A DNA stretch of 64,000 bases from Campylobacter cuniculorum DSM 23162 = LMG 24588 (GTDB lineage: Bacteria > Campylobacterota > Campylobacteria > Campylobacterales > Campylobacteraceae), in the NCBI RefSeq assembly GCF_002104335.1, contig NZ_CP020867.1:1711206-1775205 (forward strand). The letters are read 5' to 3'. Of this stretch, positions 36,652 to 46,213 are shown piece after piece; positions within the stretch are counted from its first letter, which is position 1; every line of letters starts with the position of its first letter. The position numbers and the translations under genes are program-made. The notes beneath the pieces were generated by a model. It saw only the letters and a program-made list of their open reading frames with translations. It was not told the DNA's origin and ran no database searches.

Positions 36652-37813
36652 AGTGGATGAAATTTTAGCACAAAAAAGCCTTCATTATGAAAAGATTGAT
36701 CGCTTTGTGGCTTTTAGAATGTTTGAAAAATACAAAGAACAAATCGCTTTAAAACCCATCATTCATATTGTTGGAACAAATGGCAAAGGAAGCACCGGAC
36801 GCTTTTTAGCTCAACTTTTAGAAAATTTGGCTTTTAAAGTCGGGCATTATACAAGTCCGCATATTTTAAATTTTAAAGAAAGATTTTATCTTAATCATAA
36901 TATCGTAAGCGATGAGCTTTTAGACCTTACTCATGAGAAACTCGCGGACATTTTTAAAGAAGATTTAAAAAAAATTTCTTATTTTGAATACGCTACTTTT
37001 TTGGCTGCTGTGCTTTTTAGGGATTGTGATTTTGTTATATTTGAAGCAGGACTTGGCGGAGAATATGATGCAACTTCAGTTTTTGAAAGAAGATTGAGTA
37101 TTTTTACAAAAATAGGTTATGACCATATGCATATCTTGGGAAACAAACTTGAACAAATTGCAAGAACAAAGCTTAAAACTATGGCAAAAAAGGCACTCAT
37201 AAGCAATGAGCAAGAAAAAATTGTGCTTGATTTGGCACAAAAGATTGCTTGGTTAAAGGGAGCGGATTTAAGACTCAATAAAACTTTTGAAGATGAGGAT
37301 TTAAACAAAGAATTTGAAAAATATGCTCTTAATTATGCTCTACCGCAATTTTTAAAGCACAATCTTTCTTTAGCCTTGAATGCTTGTTTGCTTTTAAATT
37401 CTAAAGAAGAAGTCCTTAAAGCTTTAAAAGAACTTAAAAATTTAAATTTGGCAGGAAGATGTCAAAAAATCAGCGAAAATCTTTTTATCGATGTTGGACA
37501 TAATGAAATGGCAGCTTTGGCTTTAAGAGAATATTTTAAGGGACAAAAAATTATTTTAGTGTATAATTCTTACTTGGATAAAGAAATTTTTAAAATTTTA
37601 CAAATATTAAAGCCTATAATTGATACAATTCGAATTTATAAATATTTTAATGAAGACAGAAAGCCGGCTAATGAGCTCATTTTTAAGATTGCTCAAGAGC
37701 TTAACCTACGGTGTGAAATGTTTAAAGGAATTGATTTAAAAGAAAAGACTTTGGTTTTTGGTTCTTTTATTTTGGTTGAAAAATTTTTAAAGGAGTATTG
37801 TGATAAAAGATAA
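36644..37813 (+). CDS. folC: Bifunctional folylpolyglutamate/dihydrofolate synthase FolC
   Basis: FolC makes dihydrofolate from dihydropteroate and adds glutamates. The 389-aa protein has the P-loop as GTNGKGSTGRF near residues 42-52, a Mur-ligase core, and a C-terminal domain starting near 270 (LAGRCQKISENLFIDVGHN). The start ATG 36644 overlaps the previous gene by 8 bases. Its end overlaps the peptidase gene by 14 bases. Confidence 0.94.
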   Translation: MTKVDEILAQKSLHYEKIDRFVAFRMFEKYKEQIALKPIIHIVGTNGKGSTGRFLAQLLENLAFKVGHYTSPHILNFKERFYLNHNIVSDELLDLTHEKLADIFKEDLKKISYFEYATFLAAVLFRDCDFVIFEAGLGGEYDATSVFERRLSIFTKIGYDHMHILGNKLEQIARTKLKTMAKKALISNEQEKIVLDLAQKIAWLKGADLRLNKTFEDEDLNKEFEKYALNYALPQFLKHNLSLALNACLLLNSKEEVLKALKELKNLNLAGRCQKISENLFIDVGHNEMAALALREYFKGQKIILVYNSYLDKEIFKILQILKPIIDTIRIYKYFNEDRKPANELIFKIAQELNLRCEMFKGIDLKEKTLVFGSFILVEKFLKEYCDKR

Positions 37814-38684
37814 ATTTACAATTACAATTACAGATATTAATGGTTCAAGACATTTTTATTTAAGTCAAATCATTAAAAAAATCGCACTTTATATCATTAT
37901 TTTTGTTTTTTTATTTTTAGTTTTAAGTGGATTTTATATCAAATATCTTGACGGAAAAGTCAGTGAGCTTGATGAAAAAAAACAAGAGCTTCTTGAAAAA
38001 ACCAAAGAACTTGAAATCACTAATGAGCAAATGCAAAAAAGCGTTGAAGAAAAAGCACAACAATACTCAATGATTGAAGATAAAATCGCCGCTTTTGAAG
38101 AATCTTTAGGTCTTGAAAGCGAAAATAATATTAGCATCACGCAAAGGCTTGATAATCTCGAGCTTACTAATGAACAACAAAGCTCCATACTCTCTCAAAT
38201 TCCAAATGGCTATCCTATTGTTAATAAAGGCATTACGGGGAATTTTGGCTGGAGAGAGCATCCTATATTAAAACGAAGAGAATTTCATCCGGGCATTGAT
38301 TTAAAAGCCGATGTAGGAACTCCTGTTTATGCTCCTGCAAACGGAGTGGTTGAATTTGCAGGATACAATGAAAACGGCTATGGTTATAATGTTATTTTAC
38401 TCCATAATTTTGGTTTTAAAACCGTTTTTGCCCATATGACAAGAAGAGATGTCGTCAAAGCGGGACAATTTGTTAAAAAGGGAGATTTGATAGGATATTC
38501 CGGAAATACAGGACTTTCAACAGGTCCTCATTTGCATTATGAGGTTAGATTCATTAATAAAACCTTAGAACCTTTGTATTTTTTAAATTTACAAAGAAAA
38601 AATATGAATAATTTTTTTAATACAGAAAGGAGAGTTCCATGGCAATCTTTAATAAAGGCGGTGTCGGTTCAACACCAAGTTTAA
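37800..38684 (+). CDS. M23 peptidoglycan endopeptidase (Csd1/Pgp3-like)
   Basis: This 294-aa protein has a TM anchor (about 22-45), a coiled coil (about 50-115) and an M23 LytM domain. The Zn ligands are in HPGIDLKAD (H and D) and HLHYEVR, with GNTGLSTGPHLH conserved. Such enzymes cut cross-links and set helical cell shape in Helicobacter (Csd1) and Campylobacter (Pgp3). The GTG 37800 start has GGAG upstream. It overlaps the bactofilin gene by 46 bases, the same pairing as csd1-ccmA in H. pylori. Confidence 0.9.
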   Translation: MIKDKFTITITDINGSRHFYLSQIIKKIALYIIIFVFLFLVLSGFYIKYLDGKVSELDEKKQELLEKTKELEITNEQMQKSVEEKAQQYSMIEDKIAAFEESLGLESENNISITQRLDNLELTNEQQSSILSQIPNGYPIVNKGITGNFGWREHPILKRREFHPGIDLKADVGTPVYAPANGVVEFAGYNENGYGYNVILLHNFGFKTVFAHMTRRDVVKAGQFVKKGDLIGYSGNTGLSTGPHLHYEVRFINKTLEPLYFLNLQRKNMNNFFNTERRVPWQSLIKAVSVQHQV

Positions 38685-39034
38685 GCACAGAAACAACCGT
38701 AATTTCATCAGGGGCTAAAATAGAAGGAAAATTCTATTTTTCATCCATGCTTCATGTTGATGGAGAGCTTAGCGGGATTATACACTCTGAAAGTATAGTT
38801 GTTATCGGTAAAAATGGGAATTTAAAGGGCGAATTGCAAGCAGATAAAGTGGTTGTAAATGGCTATTTTGAAGGAGAGCTTGATGCGAATAGTCTTGAAA
38901 TTTTAGCCGGTGGAGTGGTGATGGGAGATATTTCAGTTAATGGGCTTTCGATTGAAAATGGTGGAAAATTTAGAGGCACTTCTAAGATTAAAGAGGAGAA
39001 TACGGTTAAACTCATTGAAAACAATCCAGAATAA
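38639..39034 (+). CDS. Bactofilin (CcmA-like)
   Basis: This 131-aa protein has a bactofilin beta-helix core (about 15-115) with repeated G-x-[IL]-x-G type turns: TVISSGAKIEGKFYFSS, HVDGELSGIIHSES and GEFDGELDANSLEILAGG-like segments. It would form filaments at the cell envelope and help place the M23 peptidase. The start ATG 38639 lies inside the peptidase gene, with GAAAGGAGAG upstream. It is followed at once by mfd (TAATG). Confidence 0.9.
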   Translation: MAIFNKGGVGSTPSLSTETTVISSGAKIEGKFYFSSMLHVDGELSGIIHSESIVVIGKNGNLKGELQADKVVVNGYFEGELDANSLEILAGGVVMGDISVNGLSIENGGKFRGTSKIKEENTVKLIENNPE

Positions 39035-41967
39035 TGCAAGCTTCATTCTATGAGTATTTAAAACATTCAAATCCCTGTGAGTTAATACTTTGCGAAGATG
39101 ATAAAGAGGCGGATTTGCTCTCGCAAATCTCTCTTTTTTTAGGTATAAAAACTTTCGTTTTGCCTGATTTTCGTGCAGAATTTGGAGATGATTTAAGGGT
39201 TTTTTCTAAAGAGCTTTTTGAGCTTTGTCAAGTTTTAAATGCTTATCATAAGGAAAAAAATCAAAAAATTTTGATTGCACCCTTACACACCATACTTAAA
39301 AAATTACCCGGAAAGAAACATTTAAAAAATTTAGTCGTAAGCAAACAAGAAAAATTGATTTTAAAGGATTTTAAAGAAGAGCTTTTAAGGCTTGGTTATG
39401 AATTTGTGGATATTGTGCAAGATAAAGGCGAAATTTCTGTTCGTGGCGATGTTGTCGATATTTTTTGTATCAATGAAGAACAACCTTTGAGAATTTTGCT
39501 TTTTGAAGAAGAGATTGAAAGCATAAGATTTTTTGATTTAAATTCTCAAAAATCCATCCCAAATGAGCTTGAAAATTTTGAAATTTGTCCCTTTTTAGCT
39601 TATTTTAGTGAAGAAAATTATGAAGATTTTAAGCAAAAAATCGAGAATTTTCAGAGTGAAGTTTTGATTAATGATATTCATTCTTTAGGTTTTTGGTGCA
39701 TTGATGATTTTTATGATTATTTGGAGCTTGATTTTAGGAGCATTAAAGAATTTAATTTGGACACATTCGCAAGGGATTTGAGTTTTATCAATCAAAGAAT
39801 CATTCCTCAAGCAAAGATTTTCAAACCCTTACAAAGCGTTTATCATAAGGATTTTTTTGCATTTCATAAAGATAAAAAAATCATAGTTTTAGCTCAAAAT
39901 GAAGCCCTTTTTAAACAGCTTGAACTTGAAAATATGCCAAATTTGATTTTTAAAAAGAGCGATTTGAGGATTAATTTAAGCTCTGCAAATGAGCTTATCA
40001 TCTCTTTAAACCAAAAAGAAAAGCTAAAAAACAAACGCAAGACAAAACTCATTTTAGATGAATTAAAAATCAACGATTTTATTGTCCATGAAGATTATGG
40101 AGTGGGTCAATTTTTAGGGCTTGAACTCATCAGTATCAGTGGAGCTAAGAAAGAATTTGTAACGCTTTTGTATCAAAATAACGACAGACTTTTATTGCCC
40201 GTTGAAAATTTGCATTTGATTGATAAATATTTAGGAGCTAGTGGGGAACTTCCTTCGCTTGATCGTTTAGGAAAAACAAGTTTTATCAAACTCAAAGAAA
40301 GGCTTAAGGCTAAACTTTTAGCACTTGCTTCGCAGATTGTGATTAGAGCTGCAAAAAGGGCTTTGATTTGCCCTAAAAAAATCAATATAGACTTTGCCTT
40401 GCAAGCAGATTTTGTTGCAAAGGCTGGATTTTCTTATACTCAAGATCAACTCAAAGCTTGTGAAGAAATTTTAGAAGATTTATCTGGTTCTAAGGTTATG
40501 GATAGACTTTTAAGTGGTGATGTGGGTTTTGGAAAAACTGAAGTGGCGATGAATGCTATTTTTCCGGTGGTTAAAAATGGTTTTTGTGTATTTTTTTTCG
40601 TGCCGACAACACTTTTATCCCATCAGCATTTTAAGACTTTGAAAAAACGTTTCGAGCCTTTTAATATCCCTGTTTTTAAATGCGATCGCTTTACAAATTC
40701 AAAAGATAAAAAAAATCTTTTAGAAAATTTAAAGGCTCAAAAACCTTGCATTGTTGTAGGAACTCACGCACTTTTAAGTATGGAGTGTGAAAATTTAGCC
40801 CTTGTGATTATTGATGAGGAGCATAAATTTGGAGTGAAACAAAAAGAAAAACTTAAAGAACTCTCTTATAATGCCCATATTCTTTCAATGTCTGCCACGC
40901 CGATTCCAAGAAGTTTAAATCAAGCCCTAAGCTCAATCAAATCTTACAGCACTCTACAAACCCCACCCGAAGACAGGCTTGATGTAAGAACCTTTGTCAA
41001 AGAAAACAATGAAATTTTACTCAAAGAACTCATTGCAAGAGAGCTTAGAAGAGGGGGGCAAATTTTTTATATTCACAATCATATCTTAAGCATTGAGCAA
41101 TGTAAAAAACATTTGCTAGAGCTTTTTAAGGACTTAAGAATTCTCATCTTGCATTCTAAGATTGATTCTAAAACTCAAGAAGAGCAGATGCTTAAATTTG
41201 AAAATAAAGAATACGATATGCTCCTTAGCACTTCTATCATCGAGAGCGGGATTGATTTACCTAATGCTAATACCATAGTTGTTGAAAGAGCCGATCGCTT
41301 TGGAATGGCTGATTTGCATCAGCTTAGGGGCAGGGTTGGTCGGAGCAATAAACAGGGATATTGTTATTTTTTTATTGAAAACAAGCAAAAGATTACAAAA
41401 GATGCTCTTAAAAGGCTGGTTTCTTTAGAAAGCAATTCTTTTTTAGGTGCGGGGAGCATTTTGGCTTATCATGATCTTGAAATTAGAGGAGGCGGGAATT
41501 TATTAGGTGTTGATCAAAGCGGACATATAGAGCAAATTGGTTATAGTCTTTATCTTAAAATGCTTGAAAATGAACTCAATCAACTCACACAAAAAGAACC
41601 TTTAGAAGAAAATAAGATTGATTTAAAACTTAATATCAACGCTTTTTTAAACAGCGAACTCATTGCAGAAGATCGCTTAAGACTTGAGCTTTATAGAAGA
41701 CTTAGTCAGTGTAAAAAAGTGAGTGAGGTTTATGAAATCGAAGGCGAAATTGAAGATCGCTTTGGAAAACTTGATACTTATACGCAACAATTTTTAGCCC
41801 TTATAAACATTAAAATTTTAGCCCATAAAAAATACAAGAGCATTAGCAATTACGAACAAAACATACAATTTACAAATTTTCACAATCAAAAAGAAATCAT
41901 CAAAGCAAAAAGCAAGGACGATGATGATATTATCACTGCAGTTTTAACTCATTTAAGAAAGGTTTAA
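39034..41967 (+). CDS. mfd: Transcription-repair coupling factor Mfd
   Basis: Mfd removes stalled RNA polymerase at DNA damage and recruits UvrA. This 977-aa protein is shorter than E. coli Mfd (1148 aa) but keeps the RNAP-interaction region (VHEDYGVGQFLGLELI), Walker A GDVGFGKTEVAMNA, DEEH box, RecG-like helicase motifs (STSIIESGIDLPNANT, QLRGRVGRS) and a short C-terminal domain. The ATG overlaps the bactofilin stop. The next gene follows after one base. Confidence 0.95.
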   Translation: MQASFYEYLKHSNPCELILCEDDKEADLLSQISLFLGIKTFVLPDFRAEFGDDLRVFSKELFELCQVLNAYHKEKNQKILIAPLHTILKKLPGKKHLKNLVVSKQEKLILKDFKEELLRLGYEFVDIVQDKGEISVRGDVVDIFCINEEQPLRILLFEEEIESIRFFDLNSQKSIPNELENFEICPFLAYFSEENYEDFKQKIENFQSEVLINDIHSLGFWCIDDFYDYLELDFRSIKEFNLDTFARDLSFINQRIIPQAKIFKPLQSVYHKDFFAFHKDKKIIVLAQNEALFKQLELENMPNLIFKKSDLRINLSSANELIISLNQKEKLKNKRKTKLILDELKINDFIVHEDYGVGQFLGLELISISGAKKEFVTLLYQNNDRLLLPVENLHLIDKYLGASGELPSLDRLGKTSFIKLKERLKAKLLALASQIVIRAAKRALICPKKINIDFALQADFVAKAGFSYTQDQLKACEEILEDLSGSKVMDRLLSGDVGFGKTEVAMNAIFPVVKNGFCVFFFVPTTLLSHQHFKTLKKRFEPFNIPVFKCDRFTNSKDKKNLLENLKAQKPCIVVGTHALLSMECENLALVIIDEEHKFGVKQKEKLKELSYNAHILSMSATPIPRSLNQALSSIKSYSTLQTPPEDRLDVRTFVKENNEILLKELIARELRRGGQIFYIHNHILSIEQCKKHLLELFKDLRILILHSKIDSKTQEEQMLKFENKEYDMLLSTSIIESGIDLPNANTIVVERADRFGMADLHQLRGRVGRSNKQGYCYFFIENKQKITKDALKRLVSLESNSFLGAGSILAYHDLEIRGGGNLLGVDQSGHIEQIGYSLYLKMLENELNQLTQKEPLEENKIDLKLNINAFLNSELIAEDRLRLELYRRLSQCKKVSEVYEIEGEIEDRFGKLDTYTQQFLALINIKILAHKKYKSISNYEQNIQFTNFHNQKEIIKAKSKDDDDIITAVLTHLRKV

Positions 41968-41968
41968 T

Positions 41969-42739
41969 ATGGATTGGAGTACGACTTATGCAGCGATTTA
42001 TAGAGCAAGAAAGGATAGATTAAAACCTGTATTTGAGCTTGATACCATAAGCCTTAAAGAACTTGTGGGGCTAGAGAGTCAAAAACAAGCTTTAATGGAT
42101 AATACCTTAAATTTCATACAAGAAAAAGGAGCAAATCATGCCCTGCTTTGGGGAGCAAAAGGCACGGGAAAATCAAGCTTAATCAAGGCAGTGTTTAATG
42201 AATTTAAAGAACAGGGCTTAAGACTTGTTGAACTTGCAAAAGATGATTTGTTTGCTTTGTGTGATATTATTGATGAGTTAAGAAATGAGCCCTATAAATT
42301 CATACTTTTTTGCGATGATTTTTCTTTTGAAGAAAATGATACAAGTTATAAATTTTTAAAACCTTTGCTTGATGGCAGCATAGAAAAGGCTCCTAAAAAT
42401 ATTCTTATTTATGCAAGTTCTAATCGCCGCCATTTACTCAAAGAAAATTTAGAGGACAATCAAAACATACAAGTCATACATGGCGAACTCCATTTAAGCG
42501 ATGCAGCAGAAGAAAAATTGAGTTTAAGCGATAGATTTGGACTTTGGCTTAGTTTTTATCAAGGAAATTTAGAGGAATATTTAAAGATTGTTGATTTTTA
42601 TTTTCAAAATGAAGAGCTTGATAGAGAACTCTTGCATTTAAAAGCTAAGGAATTTGCAAATTTAAGAGCAAGTAGGGGAGCAAGGACAGCAAAGCAATTT
42701 TATTTGGCTTTTAAAGAAAATTTAAAAAATTTAAAATAA
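41969..42739 (+). CDS. AAA+-type ATPase (DUF815)
   Basis: This 256-aa protein has Walker A GAKGTGKSSL at about residues 61-70 and Walker B ILFCDDFSFE. The pattern matches DUF815, a group of AAA+ ATPases of unknown role. It starts one base after mfd and is translated with it. The end (RGARTAKQFYLAFKENLKNL) has an Arg-rich patch that may act as a sensor. Confidence 0.82.
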   Translation: MDWSTTYAAIYRARKDRLKPVFELDTISLKELVGLESQKQALMDNTLNFIQEKGANHALLWGAKGTGKSSLIKAVFNEFKEQGLRLVELAKDDLFALCDIIDELRNEPYKFILFCDDFSFEENDTSYKFLKPLLDGSIEKAPKNILIYASSNRRHLLKENLEDNQNIQVIHGELHLSDAAEEKLSLSDRFGLWLSFYQGNLEEYLKIVDFYFQNEELDRELLHLKAKEFANLRASRGARTAKQFYLAFKENLKNLK

Positions 42740-42752
42740 GGAAAAAGTTAAA

Positions 42753-43433
42753 ATGAAAGGGAGTGAAATTTTTAAAAAACTTTTAAGTTTTTCTTTGCCT
42801 TATGATGAATTTGATTGGCTTGAAAATAGAGCTTTGAGCGAATTTGAAATTCTCATTTCAGTTGTTTTAACTCAAAATACAAATTGGAAAAATGTCTTAA
42901 AAGCCTTAAAGAATTTAAAACAAGCTCAAATTTCTGAATTAGAACAGCTTGTAAAGCTTGAAAATACAGAACTTGCTTCACTCATTAAGCCTAGTGGATT
43001 TTATAATATTAAGGCAAAAAGGCTTAAAAATTTAATCCATGCCCTTTTAAGAGATTTTCACAATTTGCAAAATTTTAAAGATTCAGTCAGCAGGGAATGG
43101 CTCTTAAATATCAAAGGTTTGGGCTATGAGAGTGTCGATAGCATTTTAAATTATTTGTGTCAAAGAGAAATTTTGGTTGTGGATAGCTATACAAATCGCC
43201 TTGCATTGGCTTTGGGCTATGAATTTACAAATTATGAAGAATTAAGGGAATTTTTTCAAAGTGGGATTGAGACAGAACAAAAAAAACTTTGCAAATTGCT
43301 GGGTAAAAAATGCGAACTTTTCGAGCTTTATCAAATTTTTCACGCTTTAATCCTTGCTTTTGGTCAAATTGCTTTTAAAGGAAAAAAACTAAGCGAAAAA
43401 GGCGAATTTTTCATTGCAAAATTAAAGGATTAA
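42753..43433 (+). CDS. HhH-GPD DNA glycosylase (MagIII-like)
   Basis: This 226-aa protein has the HhH-GPD fold: ISVVLTQNTNWKNVLKAL, LLNIKGLGYESVDSIL (HhH) and the catalytic-region ILVVDSYTNRL (Asp). It lacks the C-terminal 4Fe-4S cysteines of endonuclease III, as in the H. pylori 3-methyladenine glycosylase MagIII. It would remove alkylated bases. RBS AAGGAAAA precedes ATG 42753. It ends the mfd operon. Confidence 0.83.
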   Translation: MKGSEIFKKLLSFSLPYDEFDWLENRALSEFEILISVVLTQNTNWKNVLKALKNLKQAQISELEQLVKLENTELASLIKPSGFYNIKAKRLKNLIHALLRDFHNLQNFKDSVSREWLLNIKGLGYESVDSILNYLCQREILVVDSYTNRLALALGYEFTNYEELREFFQSGIETEQKKLCKLLGKKCELFELYQIFHALILAFGQIAFKGKKLSEKGEFFIAKLKD

Positions 43434-43515
43434 GTTGAGATTAAATATTGAGAGAATTAATGATAAAGCGTTAAAATCATTGTTTGTTGTCTATTTGCTA
43501 TTTTAGGGAATGCTT

Positions 43516-44337
43516 ATGATTTGCACAAAACAAAATGCACTTAGGGCGGAGGAATCCGCATGTGCTTATTTTTCTTTTAAGGATTCTTGCCTTTATCAAG
43601 CGTCCATTCTTAATAAGCAGTTATTGCAAAAACAAAGCCTTGATTTAATCATCACCTCACCCCCTTATAATGTGGGCATAGAATATCATTCTAATGCGGA
43701 TTCTAATGATTATAAAGAATATTTAGAATTTTGCAAAGCTTGGTTGAAAAACTGCTATTTTTGGGCAAAAGATGGGGCAAGATTTTGTTTGAATATCCCT
43801 TTAGATAAAAATAAAGGCGGACAGCAAAGTGTGGGGGCGGATTTAACGCAAATTGCTAAAAAAGTCGGTTGGAAATACCATAGCACGATTGTTTGGAATG
43901 AGGGAAATATTTCAAGACGCACAGCTTGGGGAAGTTGGCTTAGTGCGTCTGCTCCCTATGTTATCGCACCTGTGGAACTTATTTTGGTGCTTTATAAAGG
44001 AGAATGGAAAAAGAAAATCAAAGGAGAAAATGATATAACAAAGCAAGAATTTATGGCTTGGACAAATGGATTGTGGAGCTTTAATGGAGAATCTAAAAAA
44101 CGCATAGGACACCCTGCACCCTTTCCTAGAGAATTGCCTAAAAGATGCATTAAGCTTTTTTCTTTTGTCGGTGATGTGGTGTGTGATCCTTTTAGCGGAA
44201 GCGGGACAACGATGATAGAAGCTTATCTTAATCAACGCAAATTTATAGGCATAGAACTTGACAAAGGTTATTGTGAGCTTTCAAAAAAGAGATTTTTGGA
44301 GTTGATTCAAAAGGAGAAAGGATTATTTGATGAGTGA
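43516..44337 (+). CDS. DNA methyltransferase of a type II R-M system
   Basis: This 273-aa protein is a beta-class amino-methyltransferase: catalytic motif IV TSPPYNVG comes first, and the AdoMet motif I DPFSGSGTT lies near the C-terminus. A Ser-Pro-Pro-Tyr motif is common in N4-cytosine enzymes, though N6-adenine cannot be excluded. ATG 43516 fits the AGGGA site better than ATG 43510. It overlaps the HNH gene by 8 bases; together they form a restriction-modification pair. The target sequence is unknown. Confidence 0.85.
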   Translation: MICTKQNALRAEESACAYFSFKDSCLYQASILNKQLLQKQSLDLIITSPPYNVGIEYHSNADSNDYKEYLEFCKAWLKNCYFWAKDGARFCLNIPLDKNKGGQQSVGADLTQIAKKVGWKYHSTIVWNEGNISRRTAWGSWLSASAPYVIAPVELILVLYKGEWKKKIKGENDITKQEFMAWTNGLWSFNGESKKRIGHPAPFPRELPKRCIKLFSFVGDVVCDPFSGSGTTMIEAYLNQRKFIGIELDKGYCELSKKRFLELIQKEKGLFDE

Positions 44338-44920
44338 TAAAGTCAGTTCGCAGCTTGATTTAATCATGGAATTTTTCAAGGCAAATCCAAATAGGGACAT
44401 TGCTCACCCTGAAGTTGTTGATTGGGTGGTTAAAGAATGGAAAAATCGCACTGGAAAGGTTTTTAGAGACCCGGATAGAGGAATAAGAAGTTTGCATCAA
44501 AAGGGTTATTTGCAAAAAATTGCAAAAGGAGTGTATCGCTATGATCCTCATTTTGTCACCTTAAGAGAGGATTTAGAGGATTTTACTCCAAATTTAAAAA
44601 GACAAATTTTAGAACGTGATAATTATAGTTGCGTTATATGTGGAATGGGCAAAAAAGAAGGAGTAGAACTTCATATTGATCATATCAAACCTAAAGATTT
44701 AGGCGGCAAAGCTACACTAGAAAATGGACAAACATTATGCTCTAAACATAATTTTTTAAAGAAAAATTTAAAACAAACTGAAACAGGCAAGAAAATGTTT
44801 ATACGCATGTTAGAAAGTGCTAAGAGTGCTAACGAAAAAGCATTGATAGACTTCTTAGAGGAAGTGTTAGAGGTTTATGAAAGGCACAATATCAATGGGC
44901 ATATTGTGTGGAAAAAATAA
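44330..44920 (+). CDS. HNH endonuclease of the R-M pair
   Basis: This 196-aa protein has a winged-helix-like N-terminus (about 1-75) and a C-terminal HNH domain: LERDNYSCVICG, HIDHIKP, ENGQTLCSKHN. The CxxC...CxxH pattern looks like a Zn site. ATG 44330 has AAGGATT upstream and overlaps the methyltransferase end. It is probably the restriction enzyme of the methyltransferase before it; cleavage site and metal cannot be read. Confidence 0.83.
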   Translation: MSDKVSSQLDLIMEFFKANPNRDIAHPEVVDWVVKEWKNRTGKVFRDPDRGIRSLHQKGYLQKIAKGVYRYDPHFVTLREDLEDFTPNLKRQILERDNYSCVICGMGKKEGVELHIDHIKPKDLGGKATLENGQTLCSKHNFLKKNLKQTETGKKMFIRMLESAKSANEKALIDFLEEVLEVYERHNINGHIVWKK

Positions 44921-45106
44921 ATTTTGCAATAATTTAAAATGAATGGAATTAAAGTGGAGCAGATAAAAAATTTATTGTAAAACATAAAAATCATTTCGAT
45001 AATCAATAAATACTTATAATCTCGGTTTTTTAAGAAAATTTACTCTTTATTTGCAAAAAAATATTAATATTTATTATCAAAAATTTAATTTGAAAGGATT
45101 TACATT

Positions 45107-45208
45107 ATGGTCAAGAAAATTACTTTTCTTTTGTTTTTTACATTTTACGCTTTTGCTTGCCAAGAACACAGCACAAGTGAGCAAAGTCATTCAACGTATA
45201 AAGGATAA
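45107..45208 (+). CDS. Small lipoprotein upstream of cfbpA (33 aa)
   Basis: A 33-aa peptide with a signal sequence and lipobox (TFYAFAC, Cys18), followed by a short polar tail (QEHSTSEQSHSTYKG). GAAAGGA lies upstream of ATG 45107. The gene stops 3 bases before cfbpA. C. jejuni has a small putative lipoprotein (Cj0176c) in the same place. The role in iron uptake is inferred from position only. Confidence 0.72.
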   Translation: MVKKITFLLFFTFYAFACQEHSTSEQSHSTYKG

Positions 45209-45211
45209 AAT

Positions 45212-46213
45212 ATGAAAAAATTATTTTTTTTAATGTCTTTATGCATTTTTGTATTTGGTGCAGAACTTAATATTTATTCTGCGAGGCATTATGATGCGGA
45301 TTTTGAGATTATCAAAAAATTTGAGGAACAAACCGGCATCAAGGTCAATCACACTCAAGCTAAGGCTTCAGAATTGATTAAAAGACTTCAATTAGAGGGA
45401 GATAAATCTCCAGCGGATATTTTTATCACGGCGGATATTTCAAATTTAAATGAAGCTAAAAATGCAAAAATTTTAGCCCCGCTAAAATCCGAATTTTTAG
45501 AAAAAACCATTCCAGCTCATTTAAGAGATAAAGACAATCAATGGTTTGCTATCACTAAAAGAGCAAGAATTATCGCTTATAACAAAAATGCAAACACAGA
45601 TATAAGCAAACTTAAGAATTATGAAGATTTAGCAAAGCCTGAATTTAAGGGCAAGATTGTTATGAGAAGTGCAACCGCTCCTTACAGCAAAACCTTGCTT
45701 GCTTCAATCTTTGCTAACGATGGCGAATCAAAGGCTAGAGAATGGGCTAAAGGCGTGTTGGCAAATCTAGCCACTGCACCAAAAGGAGGGGATAGAGATC
45801 AAGCCAGACAAGTTTTTGCGGGTGAGGCTGATTTTGCTGTGATGAATACCTATTATATAGGACTTTTAAAAAATTCTAAGAATCCAAAAGACGTTGAAGT
45901 CGGCAATGCTCTAGGGATTATTTTTCCTAATCAAGAAGGCAGAGGAACTCATATCAATATAAGCGGTATAGCCCTTACAAATTCAAGCAAAAATAAAGAA
46001 GAAGCAAAAAAATTTATGGAATTTATGCTCACTCCTGAAATTCAAAAGACTCTTAGCGATATAAATTATGAATATCCTGTAAGAGATGATGTTGAACTCT
46101 CGGCAACGATTAAAGAATTTGGTGCTTTCAAAGAGGATAAAATTCCACTTTCTGAAGTGGCGGATAATGTCAAAGAAGCAGTGAAAATTTATAATGAAGT
46201 TGGTTTTAGATAA
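45212..46213 (+). CDS. cfbpA: Ferric-iron ABC transporter binding protein CfbpA
   Basis: This 333-aa periplasmic protein has a signal peptide (MKKLFFLMSLCIFVFGA) and binds ferric iron. The ligand region SARHYDAD (His26/Tyr27) and the Tyr pair in MNTYYIG near residues 213-214 match the C. jejuni FbpA type, in which tyrosines hold the metal. RBS AAAGGA precedes ATG 45212. It heads cfbpABC. Confidence 0.93.
   Translation: MKKLFFLMSLCIFVFGAELNIYSARHYDADFEIIKKFEEQTGIKVNHTQAKASELIKRLQLEGDKSPADIFITADISNLNEAKNAKILAPLKSEFLEKTIPAHLRDKDNQWFAITKRARIIAYNKNANTDISKLKNYEDLAKPEFKGKIVMRSATAPYSKTLLASIFANDGESKAREWAKGVLANLATAPKGGDRDQARQVFAGEADFAVMNTYYIGLLKNSKNPKDVEVGNALGIIFPNQEGRGTHINISGIALTNSSKNKEEAKKFMEFMLTPEIQKTLSDINYEYPVRDDVELSATIKEFGAFKEDKIPLSEVADNVKEAVKIYNEVGFR

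Noticed and set aside
41050-41060. G6 run in mfd as a phase-variation tract
   Set aside because: Six G inside an essential-type coding frame (RRGGQIF) is too short for frequent slippage and the frame is intact.
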